Positions 23,351-31,391 of a stretch of 41,332 nucleotides of DNA are shown piece after piece. Position numbers and translations under genes: made by a program. How positions within the stretch are numbered: the stretch's first letter is position 1; each line of letters opens with the position of its first letter. This DNA is from Delftia acidovorans (GTDB lineage: Bacteria > Pseudomonadota > Gammaproteobacteria > Burkholderiales > Burkholderiaceae_C): NCBI GenBank assembly GCA_031286585.1, contig JAITUC010000017.1:1-41332 (forward strand), in the 5' to 3' direction. Under the pieces are notes generated by a model. It saw only the letters and a program-made list of their open reading frames with translations, made no database searches and had not been told where the DNA came from.

Positions 23351-23387
23351 AGCCTCAGCCCCCGCAACCGCTGCCACCACGCAGCCA

Positions 23388-23416
23388 GCCCGCAGGTGCC
23401 CCCTGCGGGCTTTTTT
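23388..23416 (+). terminator. Intrinsic terminator after the DUF4148 gene
   Basis: GCCCGCAGG (23388-23396), loop TGCCC, CCTGCGGGC (23402-23410), then six Ts. It lies 37 bp after the stop. Confidence 0.93.
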
Positions 23417-23445
23417 CATCGCCGGGCCGCCCCAGGATGGAAAAG

Positions 23446-23494
23446 CGCCCCCTTGGGGGGCAGCGGACCTTGCGTAGCAAGGGTAGCGAGGGGG
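23446..23494. repeat. GC-rich intergenic palindromic repeat
   Basis: A compact composite of dyads: CCCCCTTGGGGGG, then CCTTGC-GTA-GCAAGG (23468-23482), then TAGCGAGGGGG, which can pair with the CCCCCT at the start. This resembles the dispersed intergenic palindromes of Comamonadaceae. It sits between convergent DUF4148 and MaoC-like genes and may add a second transcription stop. Confidence 0.6.
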
Positions 23495-23505
23495 TCAGTT
23501 TTCAT

Positions 23506-23970
23506 TCAGGCCTTCGCTCCGTAGTTGCGGGCCACGGACTCGGCCACGCAGGCGGGCTTGTCGGCGCCTTCGCGCTCCACGGTCACCAGCCAGGTCATCT
23601 GCAGGCCACCGGGCTCGATGGGCTCGGCGGCCTGCAGCGTCAGGCGCGCACGCAGGCGGCTGCCCACGGGCACGGGAGAGGTGAAGCGCACGCGGTTGAG
23701 GCCGTAGTTCACGCCCATTTGCGCGCCTTCGATGTGAAAGCAGTTCTGGAAAAACTGGGGAATCAGCGACAGCGTCAGAAAGCCATGCGCAATCGGCGCG
23801 CCGAAGGGGCCCTTGGACGCGCGCTCGGGGTCCACATGGATCCACTGCTGGTCGCCCGTGGCATCGGCGAACAGCTGCACCTGCTGCTGGGTGATGGTGA
23901 TCCAGTCGCTGACGGCGACTTCCTGCCCCACGCAGGCACGCACTTCGGAATAGGAATGGAAGGTTTTCAT
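23506..23970 (-). CDS. MaoC-like (R)-specific enoyl-CoA hydratase family protein
   Basis: 154 residues with a hot-dog fold. The hydratase-2 motif reads FADATGDQQWIHVDPERASKG, with the catalytic Asp and His of the family, followed by GAPIAHGFLTLSLIPQF. These enzymes hydrate trans-2-enoyl-CoA to (R)-3-hydroxyacyl-CoA; NodN-like relatives have other acyl-CoA substrates. Start chosen at MKTFHSY, which fits the family N-terminus; an in-frame Met 12 codons upstream is not needed. Confidence 0.9.
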   Translation of the reverse strand: MKTFHSYSEVRACVGQEVAVSDWITITQQQVQLFADATGDQQWIHVDPERASKGPFGAPIAHGFLTLSLIPQFFQNCFHIEGAQMGVNYGLNRVRFTSPVPVGSRLRARLTLQAAEPIEPGGLQMTWLVTVEREGADKPACVAESVARNYGAKA

Positions 23971-24045
23971 GCCCCAAATGGTAGGGGCCGGTGCCGCGCG
24001 CTCCATGTCGGGCGCGCGACAGCTAGGGTTAGCCCAGGGCGGGCC

Positions 24046-24684
24046 TCAGCGCGAGGCGCGCTGCACGAAGAACAGCCCCGTGCCCACGGCCATCAGCAGC
24101 GCGCCGAAGACCCGGTTCTGGCTGCGCACCGCACGCGCGCTGCGCATGAAGCCGCGCAGCGCGCTGGCGCTGGCCGCATAGCCGTGCATGACCATGGTGT
24201 CCACGGCCAGCATGGTGGCGGCCAGGATCAGCAGCTGCAGCCACAGCGGGCGGCTGGTGGTCATGAACTGGGGCAGCACGGCCACCATGAAGATGATGCC
24301 CTTGGGATTGGTGGCGTTGGTCAGGAAGCCCGTGAGCACGCGGCGGCGCACGCTGAGCTCGGGCATGGATTCCTGCGTGGCAAGGGGCGCGGCACCCGAG
24401 CGCCATTGGCTGATGCCCAGGTAGATCAGATAGCAGGCGCCGACGATCTTGACGGCGTTGAACGCCCACTCGGAGGCCAGCAGCAGCGAGCCCACGCCTG
24501 CACCGGCGATCAGCAGGATGGTCAGCAGCCCCAGCTGCAGCCCGAAGATGGTGGCGCTGCTCTTGCGCACGCCATACGACAGCCCATGGCTCATGGACAG
24601 CACGGCGCCCGAGCCCGGGGAGACCGCAATGATCCAGCAGGCCACAAAGTAGGCGATCCAAGTATGCCAATCCATGCCAAACAC
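24046..24684 (-). CDS. LysE/RhtB family amino acid exporter
   Basis: 212 residues with about six hydrophobic helices. The N-terminal AVSPGSGAVLSMSHGLSYGVR and FLTNATNPKGIIFMVAVLPQF are signature segments of LysE/RhtB exporters. They expel amino acids or derivatives across the inner membrane using the proton gradient. Substrate not predictable. The start may be Met1 or Met4 (MDWHTW). Confidence 0.92.
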   Translation of the reverse strand: MFGMDWHTWIAYFVACWIIAVSPGSGAVLSMSHGLSYGVRKSSATIFGLQLGLLTILLIAGAGVGSLLLASEWAFNAVKIVGACYLIYLGISQWRSGAAPLATQESMPELSVRRRVLTGFLTNATNPKGIIFMVAVLPQFMTTSRPLWLQLLILAATMLAVDTMVMHGYAASASALRGFMRSARAVRSQNRVFGALLMAVGTGLFFVQRASR

Positions 24685-24877
24685 CTTAAAAATACGGAGC
24701 AGGCCGGCATCTTAAAACTGCGCAGCCGATCTGGCGCACCGGCGCAGCAAAGCCGGGTGGAAGAATGAAGCATTCGGTGGCATTTTTTAACCCTGTCAGA
24801 AAGCTGACCCAGCAATGAGGGTGACACAATCGATCGCCTCAGGGTAAACACCAGCCCACGAACCCACGCCTCTCTCC

Positions 24878-26755
24878 ATGGAACACAGCGCCCCCATCTG
24901 GCTGACCTACGGCTTTCTCTATCTCTCCGCCGCCGTGCTGGCCGTGCCCATTGCGCGCGCCCTGGGCCTGGGAGCCATCATTGGCTACCTGGGCGCGGGC
25001 ATTGCCATGGGCCCCTGGGGACTGTCGCTTGTCAGCAATGTGGATGACATTCTTCACTTTGCCGAATTCGGCGTGGTGCTGATGCTCTTCGTGATCGGGC
25101 TGGAGCTGCAGCCCAGCCGCCTGTGGGAGTTGCGCCGGCCGATCCTGGGCTGGGGGCTGGCGCAGATGCTGGTCTGCACGGGCGTGCTGTTCCTGGCGGC
25201 CTGGGCCTTCGGCTTTTCCTGGCGCGTGAGCCTGATCGCGGGCATGGGCCTGGCCCTGTCGTCCACGGCCATCTGCCTGCAGGTCATGGCCGAGCGCAAC
25301 CTCATGCGCACGCCCAGCGGGCAGGCCAGCTTCTCCATCCTGCTGTTCCAGGACGTGGCGGCCATCCCCATCCTGGCGCTGATTCCCATCCTGGGCGCGG
25401 TCAAGGCCGCCCATGCCACGCACACCGACAGCCACCTGTGGCTGCAGGTGCTCAAGACCGTGGCCACCATCGCCGCCGTGGTGGTGGGCGGCCGGCTCCT
25501 GCTGCGTCCCCTGCTGCGCTGGATCGCGCGAAGCCGCACGCCCGAGATCTTCACCGCCACCTCGCTGCTGCTGGTGGTGGGCATTGCCATGCTGATGGTG
25601 CAGGTGGGCCTGTCGATGGCGCTGGGCGCCTTCCTGGCCGGCGTGCTGCTGGCCGACAGCGAGTACCGCAGCGAGCTGGAGACCAATATCGAGCCCTTCA
25701 AGGGCCTGCTGCTGGGCCTGTTCTTCATGGCCGTGGGCATGAGCATCGACTTCGGCGTGCTGCTGCGCGCGCCCTGGGCCATGGCCGCCATGGTGCTGGG
25801 CTTTCTGGCGCTCAAGGGCGCCGTGCTCTATACCCTGGCCCGCGTGATGAAGCTGCCCTGGCGCGAGCGCCCCGTGTTCACCCTGCTGCTGGCCCAGGGC
25901 GGTGAATTCGCCTTCGTGGTGTTCCAGACAGCGGCCCAGTACAAGGTGTTCCACCACAGCATCTCGTCCATGCTGGTGGCCGCCGTGGCGCTGTCCATGC
26001 TGGTCGGCCCGCTGATGCTGGTGCTGGTGGACAAGCTGCTGCTCAAGCGCTTTGCCGACATGAAGGACTGCCAGGCCGACGGCGCGGGCCAGGCCAGGGC
26101 CCATGAGCTCTCGGAGCCGCAGGACGCGCAAATCATCATTGCGGGCTTCGGCCGCTACGGCCAGATCGTGGCGCGCGTGCTGCTGACCCAGGGCGTGCCG
26201 GCCACCATTCTCGACCACAGCGTGGAGATGCTGGAGGTGGCCCACACCTTCGGCTACCGCGTGTTCTTCGGCGATGCCACGCGCATGGACCTGCTGCGCA
26301 TTGCCGGCGCAGACAAGGCGCGCGTGCTGGTCATCGCGGTGGATTCCTCCGAGCAGTCGCTGAAGATCGCCGCCCGCGTGCGCAAGCGCTTTCCGCACCT
26401 GGAGATCGTGGCGCGCGCGCGCGACATGGCGCACTGGTACCAGCTGCGCGACCTGGGCGTGCACCATGTCGAGCGCGAAGTCTTCGAGTCCAGCCTGGTC
26501 TCGGCCCGCACCGTGCTGGAACTTGCGGGCCACAGCCCTGCCGAGGCCCAGCGCACCACGCTGCGCTTTCGGGAACACAACCTGGAGCTGATCGAGCGCA
26601 TGTACCCTCACCACAAGGACCAGGCCCAGCTCATCGCCGTGGCCCGGCAAGGCCGCCAGCAACTGGTCGAGCAGATGGCCAAGGAGCGGCAGGAGGCCCA
26701 GCAGGAGAAGGACCAGGCCCTGCAGGAAACGCCGCCGGCGGACAACTCCCGCTAG
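24878..26755 (+). CDS. CPA2 cation:proton antiporter with TrkA-N domain (KefB/KefC-like)
   Basis: 625 residues. The first 390 hold the CPA2 antiporter domain with about 12 helices, including LGAIIGYLGAGIAMGPWGL and LFQDVAAIPILAL. A cytoplasmic RCK/TrkA-N domain follows (about 415-535) with the nucleotide-binding GFGRYGQIVARVLL and ILDHSVEMLE segments, then ARVLVIAVD. This is the layout of glutathione-gated K+ efflux systems KefB/KefC; no KefF/KefG partner is next to it. The C-terminal 40 residues are Gln/Glu/Lys-rich and probably coiled or disordered. Confidence 0.92.
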   Translation: MEHSAPIWLTYGFLYLSAAVLAVPIARALGLGAIIGYLGAGIAMGPWGLSLVSNVDDILHFAEFGVVLMLFVIGLELQPSRLWELRRPILGWGLAQMLVCTGVLFLAAWAFGFSWRVSLIAGMGLALSSTAICLQVMAERNLMRTPSGQASFSILLFQDVAAIPILALIPILGAVKAAHATHTDSHLWLQVLKTVATIAAVVVGGRLLLRPLLRWIARSRTPEIFTATSLLLVVGIAMLMVQVGLSMALGAFLAGVLLADSEYRSELETNIEPFKGLLLGLFFMAVGMSIDFGVLLRAPWAMAAMVLGFLALKGAVLYTLARVMKLPWRERPVFTLLLAQGGEFAFVVFQTAAQYKVFHHSISSMLVAAVALSMLVGPLMLVLVDKLLLKRFADMKDCQADGAGQARAHELSEPQDAQIIIAGFGRYGQIVARVLLTQGVPATILDHSVEMLEVAHTFGYRVFFGDATRMDLLRIAGADKARVLVIAVDSSEQSLKIAARVRKRFPHLEIVARARDMAHWYQLRDLGVHHVEREVFESSLVSARTVLELAGHSPAEAQRTTLRFREHNLELIERMYPHHKDQAQLIAVARQGRQQLVEQMAKERQEAQQEKDQALQETPPADNSR

Positions 26756-26790
26756 CGCCCAGGGCCAGGTCCATCCCCAGGCTTCATGTA

Positions 26791-27681
26791 TCAGGCCGCC
26801 CCCAGCGCCTTCACCATGTGGTCCACGAAATGCGCGAGCTTGGGCAACTGGCGGCGATCCGGCAGGTAGACCAGGTGCACCGGGCGCGGCATCGGCACGC
26901 AGTCCTGCAGCACGGGCACCAGCCGGCCTGCGGCCATGTCGCCGGCCAGCAGCACCTCGGGCTGCAGGATCAGGCCGAGGCCGCGCAGCGCCGCATGGCG
27001 CAGTCCGTCGCCGCTGTTGCAGCGCAGGCGCGCGTCGTCCGGCCACTGGACCGTGCCTGCGCCATCGCCCCGCAAAATCCACTCCGAGCGGCGCTGCCAG
27101 ACCGCATAGCTCAGGCAGTCATGGCGCGCCAGATCGTCCACGCCACGCGGATGCCCGCGCCGCCGCAGGTACGAGGGCGCCGCCGCAATCACCATGCGAT
27201 AGGGCTGCAGCGGCCGTGCCACCAGACCTTCGCCGCCCACGGGGCCGATGCGCACGGCCACGTCGATGTTCTCGCCCACCAGGTCGGCCATGCTGTCGCT
27301 CAGTTGCAGGTCCACGCGCACCAGCGGATTGGCCAGCTGGTAGTCGGCCACCAGCGGCGCGATCACATGGTTGCCCAGCGTGGTCGGCGCGCTGATGCGC
27401 AGCAGGCCCTGCGGGGCACTGCGGCTGCGCTCCACGGCAGATTCGGCCCAGCGCAATTGCTCGAAGACCTGGCGGCTGTCCTCGTAGAAGCTGCGCCCCA
27501 CCTCGGTCAGGCTGTGGCGCCGCGTGGTGCGCTGCAGCAGGCGCGCGCCCAGGTGGGATTCCAGTTGCTGCACATGCTTGCCCACCATCACGGCCGAGAT
27601 GTCCAGGCGCCGCGCGGCCTGGGCAAAGCTGCCGTCCTCGACCACGGCCATGAAGACCTCCATATTGCGCAGCTTGTCCAT
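26791..27681 (-). CDS. LysR family transcriptional regulator
   Basis: 296 residues. The N-terminal winged helix-turn-helix reads NMEVFMAVVEDGSFAQAARRL, then LDISAVMVGKHVQQLESHLG, followed by the linker and a periplasmic-binding-protein-like effector domain with DLVGENIDVAVRIG. It is divergent from the SDR gene and probably controls it, as is usual for LysR genes with divergent neighbours. The effector is unknown. Confidence 0.93.
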   Translation of the reverse strand: MDKLRNMEVFMAVVEDGSFAQAARRLDISAVMVGKHVQQLESHLGARLLQRTTRRHSLTEVGRSFYEDSRQVFEQLRWAESAVERSRSAPQGLLRISAPTTLGNHVIAPLVADYQLANPLVRVDLQLSDSMADLVGENIDVAVRIGPVGGEGLVARPLQPYRMVIAAAPSYLRRRGHPRGVDDLARHDCLSYAVWQRRSEWILRGDGAGTVQWPDDARLRCNSGDGLRHAALRGLGLILQPEVLLAGDMAAGRLVPVLQDCVPMPRPVHLVYLPDRRQLPKLAHFVDHMVKALGAA

Positions 27682-27787
27682 GGATTACCAACCAATGCTT
27701 AGTAGTAAAAAAAGATTTCGCTACTTTATGGCATGAGCGATTTGCAAAACACTGGAGGCCTGTTCACTCCTTCCGAAAGAAAACCGC
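27682..27787. promoter_or_regulatory. Divergent LysR/SDR promoter region
   Basis: An A/T-rich 106-bp gap with AGTAG (27701-27705) and CTACT (27721-27725) as a spaced dyad around an A-rich centre, a candidate LysR site. AAAGAAA shortly before the SDR ATG acts as its ribosome binding site. The promoters themselves cannot be placed with confidence. Confidence 0.4.
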
Positions 27788-28387
27788 ATGAAGATCCTGC
27801 TCATCGGTGCCACCGGCACCATTGGCCGCGCCGTCCACGCCCTGCTGGCTCCGCGCCACGAGATCATCACCGTGGGCCGCAGCAGCGGCGACCTGCGCGC
27901 CGACTTCACGCAGCCCGAAACGCTGCAGAAAATGTTCGAAGCCGCCGGCCAGGTGGACGCCATCGTCAGCACGGCCGGCAACCTGCACTTCGGCCCGCTG
28001 TCCGAGATGACGGCCGAGCAGTTCAACTCCGGCCTGCAGGACAAGCTGCTGGGCCAGGTGCGGCTGGCCCTGCTGGGACAGCACTGGCTGCGCGACGGCG
28101 GCTCCATCACGCTGACCAGCGGCGTTGCCGCCACCGAGCCCATCCGCCACGGCGCCAATGCATCGACGGTGAATGCCGCCCTCCACGGCTTCGTCACCGG
28201 TGCTGCGGTCGAATTGCAGCGCGGCCTGCGCATCAATGCCGTGAGCCCCACCCTGCTGACCGAATCGGCCCAAGCCTATGGCTCGGTCTTCCCCGGCTTC
28301 GAGACCGTGCCCGCCGCACGCGTGGCCCTGGCCTACCAGCGCAGCGTGGAGGGCGCCCAGACCGGTAGGGTATTTGAAGTGCTCTGA
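27788..28387 (+). CDS. Short-chain dehydrogenase/reductase family protein lacking the YxxxK pair
   Basis: 199 residues with a Rossmann fold: GATGTIG (7-13) for dinucleotide binding, VSTAGN (60-64) and the catalytic-type Ser in TLTSGVA (about 111). Where classical SDR enzymes have Tyr-x3-Lys the sequence reads ASTVN (125-129), so both catalytic residues are replaced. RINAVSPTLLTESA after it is the normal C-terminal segment. It may be an atypical reductase or a non-catalytic dinucleotide-binding protein. Divergent from and probably regulated by the LysR protein. Confidence 0.88.
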   Translation: MKILLIGATGTIGRAVHALLAPRHEIITVGRSSGDLRADFTQPETLQKMFEAAGQVDAIVSTAGNLHFGPLSEMTAEQFNSGLQDKLLGQVRLALLGQHWLRDGGSITLTSGVAATEPIRHGANASTVNAALHGFVTGAAVELQRGLRINAVSPTLLTESAQAYGSVFPGFETVPAARVALAYQRSVEGAQTGRVFEVL

Positions 28388-28464
28388 CCTCTTCTTGCGG
28401 CGGGCCCTCGGCAAAGTCCTTGCGTGCCCGCCCGAAAGGGCTGCGTGCTACGCTGCGCGCCACC

Positions 28465-28923
28465 ATGTTCAACCCCACCCAAGCCGATGTGCGGCGCTTT
28501 TTCTGCGGCGTGCGCACCAAGATGCTGAACGGCGCGCCGATGGAGGCCATAGAGACGCTGGCCAGCCTCTGGATTGCCGAGCATCCCGAGTATTTCGATG
28601 ACCTCGCCGACGTGGACGCCGCCCTGCTGCGCGACTACGACGCCACGCCCGGCGTGACCAATCCTTTCCTGCACCTGTCCATGCACCTGTCCATCAGCGA
28701 GCAGTGCAGCATCGACCAGCCGCGCGGCATACGCCAGGCGGTGGAGCTGCTCAGCCGCCGCCTGGACTCGCTGCACGACGCCCACCACGCCACCATGGAA
28801 TGCCTGGGGCAGATGCTCTGGGAGAGCCAGCGTTCGGGCCGCCCCCCGGATGGCGAAGCCTACATCGCCGCCGTGCAGCGCCGCGCCACCAGCGACGGCG
28901 CCAAGGCCACGGGCGGCGCATAG
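28465..28923 (+). CDS. DUF1841 family protein
   Basis: 152 residues beginning MFNPTQADVRRFFCGVRTK, with LASLWIAEHPEYFDDL, NPFLHLSMHLSISEQCSIDQPRG and HDAHHATMECLGQMLWESQR. These His-rich segments are conserved in DUF1841, a beta/gamma-proteobacterial family of unknown function; metal binding is plausible. The start at 28465 matches the family N-terminus, without a clear Shine-Dalgarno. It is followed by a bidirectional terminator. Confidence 0.92.
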   Translation: MFNPTQADVRRFFCGVRTKMLNGAPMEAIETLASLWIAEHPEYFDDLADVDAALLRDYDATPGVTNPFLHLSMHLSISEQCSIDQPRGIRQAVELLSRRLDSLHDAHHATMECLGQMLWESQRSGRPPDGEAYIAAVQRRATSDGAKATGGA

Positions 28924-28950
28924 TCCCGGCCCTTCATTGCCCTCAAGACA

Positions 28951-28970
28951 AAGCCCGCAATTGCGGGCTT
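28951..28970. terminator. Bidirectional terminator between DUF1841 and cytochrome c4
   Basis: AAGCCCGCAATTGCGGGCTT is a perfect 20-bp palindrome with T-rich sequence beyond it on the plus strand (TTGCTTT). It separates two convergent genes. Confidence 0.88.
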
Positions 28971-28992
28971 TTGCTTTGGAGGAAAGGGCGAC

Positions 28993-29667
28993 CTACTGCG
29001 ATTTCTGGCCCAGGCGGAAATGGGGCTGGGGCAGGGTCTGCAGCTCGCCATCGAGGCTGCCGATGTAGTTGGCCAGCGCCTTGAGTTCGCTGTTGGTGAA
29101 CTGCTTGGCAATGCCGGCCATCACGCCGTTGCTGCGGCCGATATGGGGGTTGCCCTCGGTCTTGTAGGACTTCAGGGCGGAGTACAGATAGTCCGCATAC
29201 TGGCCCGCCACCTTCGGATAGCTGGGGTCGATGGGCTTGGAAAAACCCTGGCCGTGGCAGGAGACGCAGGCCCCTTTTTGCAGCAGCGCGGCAACCTGGG
29301 TGCTGGGCTCGCGGACCTTGGCGTCGGCGGCCTTGGCCACGCCATGCTCGGCGTAGTAGGCGGCCACGTCGGCCATGTCCTGCTCGGTCAGCGGATCGGC
29401 AATCCCGCGCATGGTGGGGTGCTTGCGCTCGCCCTTCTGGTAGGCCTGCAGCGCGGCCACGATGTAGGGTGCGCCCTGGCCCGAAATCTTGGGGACCTTG
29501 TACACCTCGGGGAAGCTGGCCTGGTAGCCCTGGATGCCATGGCAGCCGATGCACATGGCGATCTTCCCCTCCCCTGCCTTTGCGTCACCTTTGCTTTGCT
29601 GGGCCTGTGCCAAGGGGGTCACAGATGCGACAGCCAGCGCCAATACCGTGGTCAAAGTTTTTATCAT
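28993..29667 (-). CDS. Di-heme cytochrome c4
   Basis: 224 residues with a Sec signal peptide (MIKTLTTVLALAVASVTPLAQA) and two cytochrome c domains, each with a CxxCH heme site: MCIGCH and ACVSCH. Axial Met candidates lie in HPTMRGIA and NGVMAGIAKQ. The segments YIVAALQAYQKGERKHPTM and YLYSALKSYKTEGNPHIGRSN are the paired helices typical of cytochrome c4, which passes electrons from the bc1 complex to terminal oxidases. Start chosen at MIKTLTT because the longer frame would precede the signal peptide. Confidence 0.94.
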   Translation of the reverse strand: MIKTLTTVLALAVASVTPLAQAQQSKGDAKAGEGKIAMCIGCHGIQGYQASFPEVYKVPKISGQGAPYIVAALQAYQKGERKHPTMRGIADPLTEQDMADVAAYYAEHGVAKAADAKVREPSTQVAALLQKGACVSCHGQGFSKPIDPSYPKVAGQYADYLYSALKSYKTEGNPHIGRSNGVMAGIAKQFTNSELKALANYIGSLDGELQTLPQPHFRLGQKSQ

Positions 29668-29783
29668 TTTGCGCGCACAATCCTTCAAGAGTTCTGACGG
29701 ATGCCTACTGCTGAGCGGGTAGCGCGAACGATTATGGCAGTCACCGTCAAGCGTCCCCATCAATACTTACGCTGATACCGCCC

Positions 29784-30638
29784 ATGAAATTTCAAGGTTC
29801 CGAGAACTACGTCGCCACCCAGGATTTGATGCTCGCGGTGAATGCCGCAGCCACCTTGCAGCGCCCGCTGCTGGTCAAGGGAGAGCCCGGCACGGGCAAG
29901 ACCATGCTGGCCGAGGAAGTGGCCGCCGCGCTGGACATGCCGCTGCTGCAGTGGCACATCAAGTCGACCACCAAGGCGCAGCAGGGGCTGTACGAATACG
30001 ACGCCGTCAGCCGCCTGCGCGACTCGCAGCTGTCCGACATCGATGGCGGCGAGCGCGTCAAGGACATCCACAACTACATCATCAAGGGCGTGCTGTGGCA
30101 GGCCTTCACGGCCGACCGGCCCGTGGCCCTGCTGATCGACGAGATCGACAAGGCCGACATCGAATTCCCGAACGACCTGCTGCGCGAGATCGACCGCATG
30201 GAGTTCTACTGCTACGAGACGCGCGAGATGATCCGCGCCAAGCACCGGCCGCTGGTGTTCATCACCTCCAACAACGAAAAGGAGCTGCCCGACGCCTTCC
30301 TGCGCCGCTGCTTCTTCCACTACATCAAGTTCCCCGACGCCGACACCATGCGCCAGATCGTGGCCGTGCACTTCCCCAAGCTGCAGGGCGAGCTGCTGAC
30401 CGCCGCGATGAAGGTGTTCTACGACGTGCGCAACCTGCCCGGCCTCAAGAAGAAGCCCTCCACCAGCGAGCTGATCGACTGGCTCAAGCTGCTGGTGGCC
30501 GAGGATATTCCCGTGGAATCGCTGCAGACCGCCGAGGGCAAGGTCGCCGTGCCGCCGCTGGTGGGCGCCCTGCTCAAGAACGAGCAGGATGTGAGCCTGT
30601 TCGAGAAGCTGGTGTTCATGAACCAGCGCAACCGCTGA
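29784..30638 (+). CDS. MoxR-family AAA+ ATPase
   Basis: 284 residues. Walker A is GEPGTGKTMLAEEVA (about 34-48), Walker B LLIDEIDKAD, sensor 1 FITSNNEKELPDAF and the arginine finger region LRRCFFHYIKFPD. MoxR ATPases act as chaperones that mature metal enzymes, usually with a VWA-domain partner; such a partner (CoxE-like) lies two genes downstream. The order MoxR, GNAT, VWA at short spacing indicates an operon. The client is unknown. Confidence 0.93.
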   Translation: MKFQGSENYVATQDLMLAVNAAATLQRPLLVKGEPGTGKTMLAEEVAAALDMPLLQWHIKSTTKAQQGLYEYDAVSRLRDSQLSDIDGGERVKDIHNYIIKGVLWQAFTADRPVALLIDEIDKADIEFPNDLLREIDRMEFYCYETREMIRAKHRPLVFITSNNEKELPDAFLRRCFFHYIKFPDADTMRQIVAVHFPKLQGELLTAAMKVFYDVRNLPGLKKKPSTSELIDWLKLLVAEDIPVESLQTAEGKVAVPPLVGALLKNEQDVSLFEKLVFMNQRNR

Positions 30639-30649
30639 GGCCCGCGCCC

Positions 30650-31360
30650 ATGCCCCATCCCGAACACACCAACGACACGGGCGTGCCGGCCCTCACCGGC
30701 CAGGTGACGACCATCCCCGTGGCCGGCGCGGTGGCCCACCAGGGCTTTGTGCAACCCGTGGTCATGCGCTTCAACGGCGTGCGCCTGGAGCCCCTGGCCC
30801 TCGCCCATGAAGCCGGGCTGCGCGAGGCCGTGCAGGACGGCCAGCTGTGGCGCATCCGCGTGACCTCGGCGCCCGAGCCCGGTGACGTGCGTGCCTATAT
30901 CGAAGCCGCCCTGGAGCAGCGCAGCCTGGGCAAGCGCTTCGCCTTTGCCGTGCTGGACGACGACAGCGGCAAGGTGCTGGGCACCAGCAGCTACCACGAC
31001 ATCCTGCCCGAGGTGCGCCGCGTGGAGATCGGCTACACCTGGTATGCGCGCAGCGTGCAGCGCACCCATGTCAACACCTCGGCCAAGCTCATGCTCATGG
31101 GCCATGCGTTCGACACGCTGTCCTGCCATGTGGTGGGCTGGCGCACGGACTGCTTCAACTTCGCCAGCCAGCGCGCCATCGAGCGCCTGGGCGCCAAGAA
31201 GGACGGCGTGATCCGCGGCCACGCGCTGCGCCGCGACGGCACCATCCGCGACACCGTGATGTACAGCCTGCGCAGCGGCGAATGGCCCGAGTCGCGCGCC
31301 CAGTTGCTGGACCAGTTGCAGCGCCACTCGGACGGCGGCAGCGCCGTGGCGCGCACATGA
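30650..31360 (+). CDS. GNAT family N-acetyltransferase (RimJ/RimL-like)
   Basis: 236 residues. An N-terminal extension of about 40 residues precedes VVMRFNGVRLEPLALAHEAG, then the fold seen in RimJ/RimL-type enzymes: RFAFAVLDDDSGKVLGTSSY, RRVEIGYTWYA, NTSAKLMLMGHAFDTL (acetyl-CoA loop region) and NFASQRAIERLGAKKDGVIRGH. It acetylates an amine, possibly a protein N-terminus or small molecule; substrate unknown. It is inserted between MoxR and the VWA gene, 11 bp after the first and 31 bp before the second. Confidence 0.9.
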   Translation: MPHPEHTNDTGVPALTGQVTTIPVAGAVAHQGFVQPVVMRFNGVRLEPLALAHEAGLREAVQDGQLWRIRVTSAPEPGDVRAYIEAALEQRSLGKRFAFAVLDDDSGKVLGTSSYHDILPEVRRVEIGYTWYARSVQRTHVNTSAKLMLMGHAFDTLSCHVVGWRTDCFNFASQRAIERLGAKKDGVIRGHALRRDGTIRDTVMYSLRSGEWPESRAQLLDQLQRHSDGGSAVART

Positions 31361-31391
31361 GGGCGCGTGTGCCGGGCCTGCGGGAGATGCC

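Noticed and set aside
24839..27082. 747-codon minus-strand frame opposite the antiporter
   Set aside because: It is the shadow of the KefB/C-like gene and runs into the LysR gene.
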